A DNA stretch of 64,000 nucleotides from Tenacibaculum sp. 190524A05c (GTDB lineage Bacteria; Bacteroidota; Bacteroidia; Flavobacteriales; Flavobacteriaceae): positions 524,501-588,500 of the forward strand of contig NZ_OZ038523.1 of the NCBI RefSeq assembly GCF_964036595.1, written 5' to 3'. Within the stretch, counting starts at the first letter, position 1. Each line of letters opens with the position of its first letter. Of the stretch, positions 40,700 through 48,702 are shown piece by piece. The notes beneath the pieces were generated by a model. It did no database searches. It saw nothing but the letters and a program-made list of their open reading frames with translations, and was not told the DNA's origin. Both the position numbers and the translations under genes were made by a program.

Positions 40700-43155
40700 G
40701 AAAATTAGAAGAAACCAACGGTTACCAAATTATCGAAGATTGGATGGCTTCAAAATCTTTTTCACCTTTTGATTTTCAATTGAAAGCTTGGAAAAAGTAT
40801 GCCCATAATTATAGTGGTCTGGTCGTTGCTCCAACAGGTTTCGGAAAAACATATTCAATGTTTTTGGCTGTTGTTATTGATTATTTAAATAATCCAAATT
40901 CCTATAAAAAAGGATGTAAATTACTGTGGATTAGTCCGCTTCGTTCTCTAGCAAAAGATTTACAAAAAGCGATGCAAACTGCGATTGATGAGATTGGTTT
41001 GGATTGGGTAGCTTCAGTAAGAAATGGCGATACACCTCAAAATATACGTAGACAGCAAGAACGAAAAATGCCAGATATTCTGTTGACTACACCAGAAACC
41101 ATGCATTTATTGTTTACGCAGAAAAACAACTCAAGATGGTTTAAAAATGTACAGTGTGTCGTTGTGGACGAATGGCACGAGTTATTATCTACAAAGCGTG
41201 GCGTTTTAACCGAATTAGCAGTGGCTAGAATACGATCATTGTCGAAAAATGTTCGTATTTGGGGAATTTCTGCTACGATTGGAAATTTGGAAGAAGCGAA
41301 AGAAGTATTGATTCCATATTCGGATGTAAAAACAACCATCATAACCTCTAAAGAAAAGAAAAAGCTAAAAATTGTTTCGCTATTGCCAGATGAAGTGGAA
41401 GTTTTGCCTTGGGCAGGACATTTAGGAGCACATATGATTAAAAAAGTATTGCCCATAATTTATGAGAATACCACCACTTTAATTTTTACCAATACACGAA
41501 GTCAATCAGAATTGTGGTATCAATTGTTATTAGATTCCGATCCTGATTTAGCTGGACAAATTGCAATTCATCATGGTTCTATTGATAAAAAACTGAGAAA
41601 TTGGATTGAAGACGCGATTAATGATCAACTACTCAAAGCAGTTGTTTGTACATCTTCCTTAGATTTAGGTGTCGATTTTAAACCTGTGGATTGTGTAATT
41701 CAAATTGGCTCTGCAAAAGGAATCGCAAGATTTATACAAAGAGCGGGGAGAAGCGGTCATTCTCCTTATGAAGTTTCAAAAGTATATTGTTTACCAACAC
41801 ATTCTTTACAATTAATTGAAGTTTCTGCATTAAAAGAAGCCGTAAAACGAAAAGACGTAGAATCCAGAACTCCAGTAGTTTTATCGTACGATGTTTTGGT
41901 TCAGTTTTTAGTGTCATTAGCCGTTGGAGAAGGATTTGACGATACAAAAACCTTTGAATTATTGCGGCAAACACATGCGTATTCACAATTATCGATAGAA
42001 GATTTTAAATGGGCAATGTTGTTTATTACCAAAGGTGGAAATACGTTAAAAACCTATGAAGAATTTCATAAAGTGGTCTTTGATGAAGAAAGTCAGTTAT
42101 ACAAAGTAACAAGTAGACGAATTAGTATGTTACACCGCATGAATGTTGGTGCTATTGTAAGTGATGCGATGTTAAAAGTTCGATTTATGAAAGGTGGTTT
42201 TGTTGGAATGATTGAAGAATATTTCATTTCAAAACTAAAAAACGGAACTCCATTTGTACTAGCAGGTAGAGTTTTAGAGATTGTTCATATCAAAGAAATG
42301 ACTGTTTTTGTGCGTAAAAGTTCATCTAAAAAAGCAATTACTCCAAGTTGGAAAGGAGGGAGGCTACCATTAACGTCCTACTTAAGTCATTATTTACGAT
42401 TAAAATTAAATGATGCTCTAGAACCAGGAATTCGAGAACGAGAATTAAAATTTTTAAATCCTTTATTAACAGCACAAAATAGTAATTCTCATATTCCAAA
42501 ATCTAATGAGTTTTTAGTAGAAAAGATTAAAACTCGAGAAGGATTTCATTTGTTTTTTTATCCGTTTGAAGGTAGATTAGTACATGAAATTATGGCGTCT
42601 TTAATTGCCTATAGAATTAGTAAAATAAAACCGATTACTTTTACTATTGCCATGAACGATTATGGTTTTGATTTGTTAAGCGATCAAGAAATTCCTGTGG
42701 ATGAATTGAATATTAAAGAGATCCTTTCCAAAGAAAACCTGATGCAAGATGCAATTGCCAGTGTAAATGCATCAGAAATGGCGAATCGGAAATTTAGAGA
42801 TATTGCTGTTATTGCTGGGTTAGTGGTACAATCACAACCCGGAAAAAGAAAGACGAATAAAAGTTTACAATCATCTTCTGGTTTGATATTTAGAGTTTTA
42901 GAAGATCACGAACCTAATAATTTGTTAGTACGACAAGCATATACCGAAGTATTTAATGAACAATTAGAAGAAGCCAGATTACAAGAAGCTTTTCAGCGAA
43001 TTGGGAAGAGTAACATCATTTTAAAAGAGGCGAGTGGCTATACACCATTGAGTTTCCCAATAAAAGTAGACAGTTTACGAGACACCATGAGTAATGAGAA
43101 GTTAATAGATCGTGTAAAAAGACTTCAAAATCAGCATTATAAGTTAATTCAATGA
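40696..43155 (+). CDS. Ligase-associated DEXH-box helicase (Lhr-like)
   Basis: An 819-residue superfamily 2 helicase. Walker A is APTGFGKT (45-52) and the Walker B box is DEWH (159-162), as in the DNA-ligase-associated branch of Lhr. SATIGN is motif III, and TSSLDLGVDF and QRAGRSGHSPYE are motifs V and VI. The C-terminal half holds the winged-helix and Lhr-specific beta domains. It probably unwinds or remodels damaged DNA for the nuclease and ligase encoded next to it. It overlaps both neighbours by four bases. Confidence 0.93.
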   Translation: MRKLEETNGYQIIEDWMASKSFSPFDFQLKAWKKYAHNYSGLVVAPTGFGKTYSMFLAVVIDYLNNPNSYKKGCKLLWISPLRSLAKDLQKAMQTAIDEIGLDWVASVRNGDTPQNIRRQQERKMPDILLTTPETMHLLFTQKNNSRWFKNVQCVVVDEWHELLSTKRGVLTELAVARIRSLSKNVRIWGISATIGNLEEAKEVLIPYSDVKTTIITSKEKKKLKIVSLLPDEVEVLPWAGHLGAHMIKKVLPIIYENTTTLIFTNTRSQSELWYQLLLDSDPDLAGQIAIHHGSIDKKLRNWIEDAINDQLLKAVVCTSSLDLGVDFKPVDCVIQIGSAKGIARFIQRAGRSGHSPYEVSKVYCLPTHSLQLIEVSALKEAVKRKDVESRTPVVLSYDVLVQFLVSLAVGEGFDDTKTFELLRQTHAYSQLSIEDFKWAMLFITKGGNTLKTYEEFHKVVFDEESQLYKVTSRRISMLHRMNVGAIVSDAMLKVRFMKGGFVGMIEEYFISKLKNGTPFVLAGRVLEIVHIKEMTVFVRKSSSKKAITPSWKGGRLPLTSYLSHYLRLKLNDALEPGIRERELKFLNPLLTAQNSNSHIPKSNEFLVEKIKTREGFHLFFYPFEGRLVHEIMASLIAYRISKIKPITFTIAMNDYGFDLLSDQEIPVDELNIKEILSKENLMQDAIASVNASEMANRKFRDIAVIAGLVVQSQPGKRKTNKSLQSSSGLIFRVLEDHEPNNLLVRQAYTEVFNEQLEEARLQEAFQRIGKSNIILKEASGYTPLSFPIKVDSLRDTMSNEKLIDRVKRLQNQHYKLIQ

Positions 43156-43802
43156 ACATTTTAACAGAGGAAATTCAATTTGGTGGAGCGAGTTTAACGC
43201 TAACAAATCAACGAGTAATCTATTGGAAATCAGAAGAAACATTGATTTTGTCGGATGTTCATATTGGTAAAACAGCACATTTCAGACAACACGGAATTGC
43301 TATATCAGATAAGGTTTTACATGAAGACTTAAAACGATTAGCAGTATTAATAGATTATTTTTCACCTAAAAAGTTAGTTGTAGTTGGTGATTTATTTCAT
43401 GCAGAATATAATTCTAATATTACCGAATTTAAAGAATGGCTAACAGATTATACGGATTTGGATAAGGTTTTAGTGAAAGGAAATCATGATAGAATTCATT
43501 CCATGGTTTCTGAGGAATTGAATTTTACGGTAGTAAACAAATTAAAGATTCAGAATATCACGTTTAAACATGATGTGGATGACGCAGATGTAAATGAATT
43601 TATAATTTCTGGACATATTCATCCTGGCGTGAAATTAAAAACTCGCGGGAAACAATATTTAAAATTGCCATGTTATTATGTGAACAGTTCAGAAGTGATT
43701 TTACCAGCATTTAGCTTGTTCACTGGATTAAATACAAACTTTGATATCGAAAAGGGGAATATTTACGCATTTGATGACGAAATCATTTTTAAAGCAAAAT
43801 AA
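43152..43802 (+). CDS. pdeM: Ligase-associated DNA damage response endonuclease PdeM
   Basis: A 216-residue calcineurin-like metallophosphoesterase. Metal-binding motifs appear in order: LSDVHIGKTAHFR, VVGDLFHAEYN, VKGNHDR and SGHIHPG. It is the usual fourth gene of the ligase-associated repair unit and overlaps the helicase by four bases. The expected activity is Mn-dependent phosphodiesterase or endonuclease on DNA ends. No clear terminator follows; the next gene converges from the other strand. Confidence 0.9.
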   Translation: MNILTEEIQFGGASLTLTNQRVIYWKSEETLILSDVHIGKTAHFRQHGIAISDKVLHEDLKRLAVLIDYFSPKKLVVVGDLFHAEYNSNITEFKEWLTDYTDLDKVLVKGNHDRIHSMVSEELNFTVVNKLKIQNITFKHDVDDADVNEFIISGHIHPGVKLKTRGKQYLKLPCYYVNSSEVILPAFSLFTGLNTNFDIEKGNIYAFDDEIIFKAK

Positions 43803-43881
43803 CCCCAGAATAGTTGTTTTAAAACATTCTATTTAACATAATATAAATTATAGTTCATATTTGTTTAAGAGAATTATATTG

Positions 43882-44481
43882 TCATATTAAAGTTTCTATT
43901 AAGCTTTGGGTGATTTCTGTAAGATTGTCAAATTCCTTTCTATAGGATTTTTCATTTTTAATTTCATTTATTGGTTTAAGATTTTCAATGTATTTTACCT
44001 GTAGTAATATTTGATTATACTCTTTAGGAAATAATCTTAATAAAACATCTTTAGTAATGAATATACATCCTAATAAGAGCTTGTAATCATAAAACGAATT
44101 AGGACAATTTAGATTCCTTGATAAATTAAAAATAGCTAAAGAGTTATTTTCTTTTTTTATTCGATGATTATGTGCTAACACATTATTTCTAAACTCCTTC
44201 ATATCTTTCCACTCATTGATTCTATCCATGACTGGTTTAGTGATCTTGCGAAGTATGATTATTTTCGACTCTTGCTCTTCTTTAATTAGTCTAGCAAAGT
44301 ATTCCCATTCATCCAAATATGAACAGGAAGTAATAATTATTTGACTTGTAATTATTGAATAAATAATAGAATTTGTATTATTTTCCTCTTTTGACAAGCA
44401 TTTTAAGTATTCATCTAGTAATGCTTGAAGTGTACATAAAACAAGAATAGATTCTTGTGTTTTAGTTAGGTTGTTTTTCAT
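43882..44481 (-). CDS. Unknown helical protein with HEPN-like RX5H motif
   Basis: A 199-residue all-helical protein that I do not recognise as a named family. The start is taken as ATG 44481 (MKNNLTKTQES); the frame to 44562 adds a hydrophobic stretch out of character with the rest. Residues 96-108 read KEFRNNVLAHNHR, a positioned RNNVLAH (Arg98, His104) that matches the RX4-6H motif of HEPN ribonucleases and antitoxin partners and recalls AbiU2-type proteins. It lies downstream of the KAP NTPase gene on the same strand, 280 bases away. A role with that NTPase, for example as an RNase effector, is inference only. No promoter was found. AT content is even higher than in flanking core genes. 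Confidence 0.6.
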   Translation of the reverse strand: MKNNLTKTQESILVLCTLQALLDEYLKCLSKEENNTNSIIYSIITSQIIITSCSYLDEWEYFARLIKEEQESKIIILRKITKPVMDRINEWKDMKEFRNNVLAHNHRIKKENNSLAIFNLSRNLNCPNSFYDYKLLLGCIFITKDVLLRLFPKEYNQILLQVKYIENLKPINEIKNEKSYRKEFDNLTEITQSLIETLI

Positions 44482-44614
44482 AGTTATGTTATTCTTTTTC
44501 TTTATAAAGAGGAAACAAAAAAGCCAAGACTCAATAATCTCGAAGATTGGGTATAGAAACAATTAACGGTTCGTTATCTATATTATAGGAAGCATTATAA
44601 CTAAGGAAAACTAC

Positions 44615-44719
44615 TTAAGAAAGTGCTTTAAAATGTAGAATACCAATAAAAATAGTAACTACTGCCCCTAAAATATGATAGCTCCACTCACCTATTGTTT
44701 GAGCTAAAGTTCTATGAGT
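44615..44719 (-). pseudogene. Possible C-terminal remnant of a small membrane protein
   Basis: Between two stops the minus strand reads 34 codons without a start, including RTLAQTIGEWSYHILG and a hydrophobic run AVVTIFIGILHF before KALS and stop. The amphipathic then hydrophobic pattern looks coding, but the stretch is short and chance is possible. Confidence 0.25.
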
Positions 44720-44761
44720 TTAATGATAATATCGAGATTCTATTTTAGATAAACAATTAAA

Positions 44762-47700
44762 TTATTCTTCTTTTCCTTTCTCATTATCCGCTTTTTTAAC
44801 CGGAATAACCAATTTAGTTTGTTCAAAAATAGAATTTATAATTTTAGGTTCAATCAGCTCTTGTTCTCCAGCCAAATTAAACATCTCTGATAAATCTTGA
44901 TTATAAAGTCCTTTTGATGAATTAAGGATTTCAATTAGTTTTTCTAAATGGCTTTGTATTATGAAAATAAATAAGTCGTCATCATCTTTGAAATGAAGAA
45001 TAATTTTTCTACAAACCTCGTCAGCTTTAGAAACAATATTTGATGAGTATTTAAAAAGGCCTAATGCAAAAAATTTGATATGATTAGAAGAAACTTCTGT
45101 TTGGTTTATTATTATATCTAAAATGTCATTAAATATCCTATTTAATTTTCTTCCGTCAAGATAATCATTTTCTAATAAATTATTCCAAAAATCAACATCG
45201 TCTGGAATACTCTTTTCAATTTTAGCGATTGATTCAAAATACTGATCATAAGCACTCATAAAGACAGTATTTTTAGTGATTTTTTTATCTAAAAGTTCAT
45301 TTTCGATAAGACCTTTAAAAGCAAAATTTAAATTATTATCTGTGCCAAAGTTTTCTAGCCAAACTTCTTTTGAAGTTTTATTTAGCTCACTTATTATTTT
45401 ATTATGTAAGTGCTTAATAGAATTAAAACTATGATTGTCTTTCGAGAAAGTTAATTCAATGATCGATGTTCTTAAATAAAAAACATCCTTTTCTTTAAAG
45501 TTTTCTTCAAAATATTTACTCCAACTATCAAACCTATTTAGGAAATCGTTAAAATTATTTTTGAAAATTTTAGTTTTTATTTTGTCTAAATTTTCAAAAA
45601 TCCATTTAATATTTAATGATTGTGTGAATCCGAATTGATTTAGTGTTACTAAATTAATTACTTTATTAAGTAAAAGATGATTTTTTCCTTCGTCAATAAC
45701 TAATTTAAGTAATGAACCATAATCTATATAATAATGAATAACTTGAGCAATTTGTTCTGCATTATCTATTTTATCAAGCTCTGTCGTGAAATATGAACTT
45801 CTAGATACAGAAGTTTCTAAATGAGCAATTTGATTAGCAATTATATCAAAATAAGGACTCCTATCACTACTTCCATTATGGTTTAGATAATTAGTTGCGG
45901 TAGCTTCAGGTATTAATTTTAAAGGTTTTTTCCCCGTCAGTGTCTTGATGATTTCTATTAAATATTTAATGTCATCTTCCGAAGTATAACTTACAGCTTG
46001 TAGTTTTGTTTCAATATGTTTTCTGAATTCTTCAAAATTATAAGACTTATCATTTTCAATTAAAAACTTTATCACGTGTAACCATTTATGGTTCATAGGT
46101 ATTCCGTCTTTATTTTCAATATAATATTTGTTTAACTCTTTTGAATTCGAGTAGATTTTTAAATCTTTAAAAGTACATTTGCCTTCTTTAAAAAGGTTTT
46201 CCATATCATCTATGAAATAAACAAATTGGTCAGATGTAAACTCAACTTTATCTAACTCTATATTTATCGAAATTGAATTTTCATTTATATATTCAATTAA
46301 ATCAAATACAGTTAAGTAATAATCACTTCCTTTTTCGGATTTTTTAAACTTTTGTTTACTATTATAAACAATTTTGTCAGCAAGTTTCTTTGATGTTTCC
46401 TTTGATGTCTTTGCTAATATATTTTTGTGCCAATCGGTTAATAATTGGAATTCCTCTTCTGGTCTTCTATCTAAATTTTTACCAAATTTTTCCCAATAAG
46501 AAGATAAAGACTTGGAAGAGACTACATCTTTAATTTCTTCCAATATTTTTGCAGTATTTTCTGGTCTTGAACTTGGAAAATCACCTTTTTGAATTACATT
46601 ATCAAAATATGTTTTAAACTCACTGTGCTTTTTAACTTCTTTCAAAACATCCAAATTAGCTTTAAAAAATATATCTTCAATATTATTTTTTAGTAGAATT
46701 TCGCTTGATTTTTCCTTATTAACATTATATACTATAGCAGCTAAACTTTCTTCTAATTCAGCATTGTCGCTAAACAGATATGATTCTTGCTTTAGAAATT
46801 GTTTACTTGAAATAGTAGTTAGAGGATTTGATAAAATCTCTTTTTCTCTTAAAGAAAAAAGCGCTAAATATTTTATGTCAATTGAGTTATTATGTTGTAA
46901 GTAAAGAGAGGTTAAGTTGTTAACAAATGTTATAATATCTCTAGGCCCTCTATTATTTGTATCAGTAATTATTTCATAAAGAGATGAAATAAAATCAATA
47001 TCATCATCATTAATAATATCCTTAAAGGCTTCTTTAAACTTTAAAGTAAAGAATTTTTTCCAATCGGATAAAACAGGTGGAGAAATTCTAAAAATTGTTG
47101 AAAATGTTTTCCCGATAAAATTATCAACTTTATTGTCATTTTTTTCATCAAAATGTTTTGCCAAATGTTCTTTGTCATAAGGAATTATGACCCAAACATT
47201 ATCAATTTTTTCTTCAGCAAAAAAAGTATGTATTGATGACCAAAGAGATAAAACTTTATCACTTTTAGAAAGCCTGTCCATATTATCAAAGACAATAATA
47301 AGACCATCAGATTTTAAGTCAGATGTAATATTCTCAAAATATTCTTTAAAGCTTTTAACTGTTGGTTCATTTTCAAGAGTGTGTTCTAATTCTTCAGATT
47401 CTAAATCTGAACCACTGAATATGTATAATAGTCTTTTAAGTCTTTCTTTATAGTCAAAATCTTGTGTTTCTTTTTTATTATCAAAGGCTTTATACTCTTT
47501 TTTTAATTCTTTTAAACCCCTACCAAAAAGGAGCATAGGTAAAAAGTACTTAGATAAAAACAATTTCAAGTATGGAAGGTTATAATTCGGAATTATATCG
47601 ATTTTAACTAAAAAATCGGCATAAAGGATATTTAAAAATGAAAACAATAAAATTGAAGCCATTACAAGAATCCAATAAAATTTGATTTTTGGAAATTTAG

Positions 47701-48091
47701 TAGTATTCGTTATAGATTTTTTAGCAAGTAACTTATTAAGTTCTTGTGTCCAATCAATATTCCCTTTAAACTTTTTTTCAGTCTTTAACGAAGAAATCAA
47801 TTCATCAAGAAATGTTCTTCTGGTTAAATCTTCTTGATGCCCCCAAGCATCATAAGTAAAAAAGAAATAGTCAGATTTTATCTCATCAAATCTTTTATTT
47901 AAAATACTTACAACATTTGACTTTCCAGAACCCCATTTTCCCTCAATACCAACTACATTATTTGGCAATGACTTATCTTTTATTAATTCAAAAATTGTAT
48001 TAGAAGTTTTTTCATGAGATTTACCTTCAAATAAATCTTCTCCAGATGGAGAGCTTGCAATGTAGTTTGGTTTTTTGAATGATTCGCTCAT
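44762..48091 (-). CDS. KAP family P-loop NTPase, large membrane-associated
   Basis: A 1109-residue KAP NTPase. Walker A is GKWGSGKS (51-58). As is typical of KAP proteins, hydrophobic segments lie between Walker A and B: about 138-162 (YWILVMASILLFSFLNILYADF) and 174-190. Walker B is LIIVFDNMDRLS (264-275), and the DAWGHQEDLTRRTFLDEL helix (81-98) and NRGPRDIITFVNNL sensor region also fit. The C-terminal about 650 residues are helical, charged and unrecognised. The KAP family includes F-plasmid PifA, which excludes phage T7, and many uncharacterised defence-associated proteins. It is followed on the same strand by the HEPN-like gene. I saw no -7 box upstream. Confidence 0.85.
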   Translation of the reverse strand: MSESFKKPNYIASSPSGEDLFEGKSHEKTSNTIFELIKDKSLPNNVVGIEGKWGSGKSNVVSILNKRFDEIKSDYFFFTYDAWGHQEDLTRRTFLDELISSLKTEKKFKGNIDWTQELNKLLAKKSITNTTKFPKIKFYWILVMASILLFSFLNILYADFLVKIDIIPNYNLPYLKLFLSKYFLPMLLFGRGLKELKKEYKAFDNKKETQDFDYKERLKRLLYIFSGSDLESEELEHTLENEPTVKSFKEYFENITSDLKSDGLIIVFDNMDRLSKSDKVLSLWSSIHTFFAEEKIDNVWVIIPYDKEHLAKHFDEKNDNKVDNFIGKTFSTIFRISPPVLSDWKKFFTLKFKEAFKDIINDDDIDFISSLYEIITDTNNRGPRDIITFVNNLTSLYLQHNNSIDIKYLALFSLREKEILSNPLTTISSKQFLKQESYLFSDNAELEESLAAIVYNVNKEKSSEILLKNNIEDIFFKANLDVLKEVKKHSEFKTYFDNVIQKGDFPSSRPENTAKILEEIKDVVSSKSLSSYWEKFGKNLDRRPEEEFQLLTDWHKNILAKTSKETSKKLADKIVYNSKQKFKKSEKGSDYYLTVFDLIEYINENSISINIELDKVEFTSDQFVYFIDDMENLFKEGKCTFKDLKIYSNSKELNKYYIENKDGIPMNHKWLHVIKFLIENDKSYNFEEFRKHIETKLQAVSYTSEDDIKYLIEIIKTLTGKKPLKLIPEATATNYLNHNGSSDRSPYFDIIANQIAHLETSVSRSSYFTTELDKIDNAEQIAQVIHYYIDYGSLLKLVIDEGKNHLLLNKVINLVTLNQFGFTQSLNIKWIFENLDKIKTKIFKNNFNDFLNRFDSWSKYFEENFKEKDVFYLRTSIIELTFSKDNHSFNSIKHLHNKIISELNKTSKEVWLENFGTDNNLNFAFKGLIENELLDKKITKNTVFMSAYDQYFESIAKIEKSIPDDVDFWNNLLENDYLDGRKLNRIFNDILDIIINQTEVSSNHIKFFALGLFKYSSNIVSKADEVCRKIILHFKDDDDLFIFIIQSHLEKLIEILNSSKGLYNQDLSEMFNLAGEQELIEPKIINSIFEQTKLVIPVKKADNEKGKEE

Positions 48092-48330
48092 AAATACAAT
48101 TTTATAAATGTTAAAATTTTATTAATTCAAGAGTTGTACCATTCTGTAATTTGCTCTTTTTGAAATAAATAATTGACATATTATCAAATTAAATATTACA
48201 AATATGACAATAAGTCACTTTATTATCATTCTACACAGATTACTACTTCCATCCTATGTTGTCAAATAAAAAGTGTTCTATCAACATTGGTACTTTCTGG
48301 GAGTTTATCTTAATTGAAAAATATAATGAA
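48092..48330. other. Non-coding stretch between KAP gene and small basic protein
   Basis: AT-rich with no open frame of interest on the minus strand, no terminator and no consensus promoter that I could find. Confidence 0.5.
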
Positions 48331-48468
48331 TTATTTATTTTTAGTTGATTTACTAGGTTTTAATGAAGGCTTGTTACCCGGCGTGTTTTTGTTATCTCTT
48401 CTTCTTTTATCAAGGGTTCCGTCTTTCTTTTTAGGTTTTGGCCCTCGTTTAATTGCTTTAATTTTCAT
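48331..48468 (-). CDS. Small basic protein, 45 residues, unknown function
   Basis: On the minus strand ATG 48468 to TAA 48331 encodes 45 residues: MKIKAIKRGPKPKKKDGTLD, then KRRRDNKNTPGNKP, then SLKPSKSTKNK. It is very rich in Lys and Arg, with Gly-Pro turns and no predicted membrane segment, which suggests nucleic-acid or ribosome binding. A TATTTTTG -7 box stands 33 bases ahead. The opposite strand carries a longer open frame of 104 codons (48314-48628) that is hydrophobic and has no supporting signal; I take it as the shadow. I know no named family. Confidence 0.55.
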   Translation of the reverse strand: MKIKAIKRGPKPKKKDGTLDKRRRDNKNTPGNKPSLKPSKSTKNK

Positions 48469-48702
48469 TTTATTCTTAGTTCTAATTATTAATTATAATT
48501 CAAAAATAATTAACGCCACAGGTAATGTTTTACGGAAATCCATAAGTAATAGAAAATTGACCCAAAAACTTCATTTCCTCTACTCTACTATTAACACTTC
48601 GGACAAAGCTTATACCATTACAATTTAAAAGAAATATTTTAAGAATTGGTTTTGATTTTACCAACGAAAAGTTATTCTACAACTTCATTGAGAATATATA
48701 AA
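48469..48702. other. Gap between small basic protein and AsmA-like gene
   Basis: Besides the -7 box at 48501-48508 it holds a weak TTGGT/ACCAA hairpin (48646-48664) after the AsmA-like stop. Nothing else is evident. Confidence 0.4.
48501..48508 (-). promoter_or_regulatory. Bacteroidota -7 box (TATTTTTG) for the 45-codon gene
   Basis: Exact TAnnTTTG on the minus strand, 33 bases before the ATG at 48468. It supports that short gene. Confidence 0.55.

Noticed and set aside
41037..41456. 139-codon minus-strand frame inside the DEXH helicase
   Set aside because: Antisense shadow of a well supported gene with intact helicase motifs.
44482..44562. N-terminal extension of the HEPN-like protein (MFLYPIFEIIESW...)
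   Set aside because: The hydrophobic extension is unlike the rest of the protein and ATG 44481 gives a natural start, though this is not fully certain.
44563..44761. tRNA or attachment site next to the KAP/HEPN island
   Set aside because: I looked for tRNA arms and flanking direct repeats around 43803-48702 and found none, so integration at a tRNA is not supported.
48314..48628. 104-codon hydrophobic plus-strand frame
   Set aside because: It overlaps the better supported 45-codon minus-strand basic gene, has no promoter or family resemblance, and its hydrophobicity follows from antisense of Lys-rich codons.
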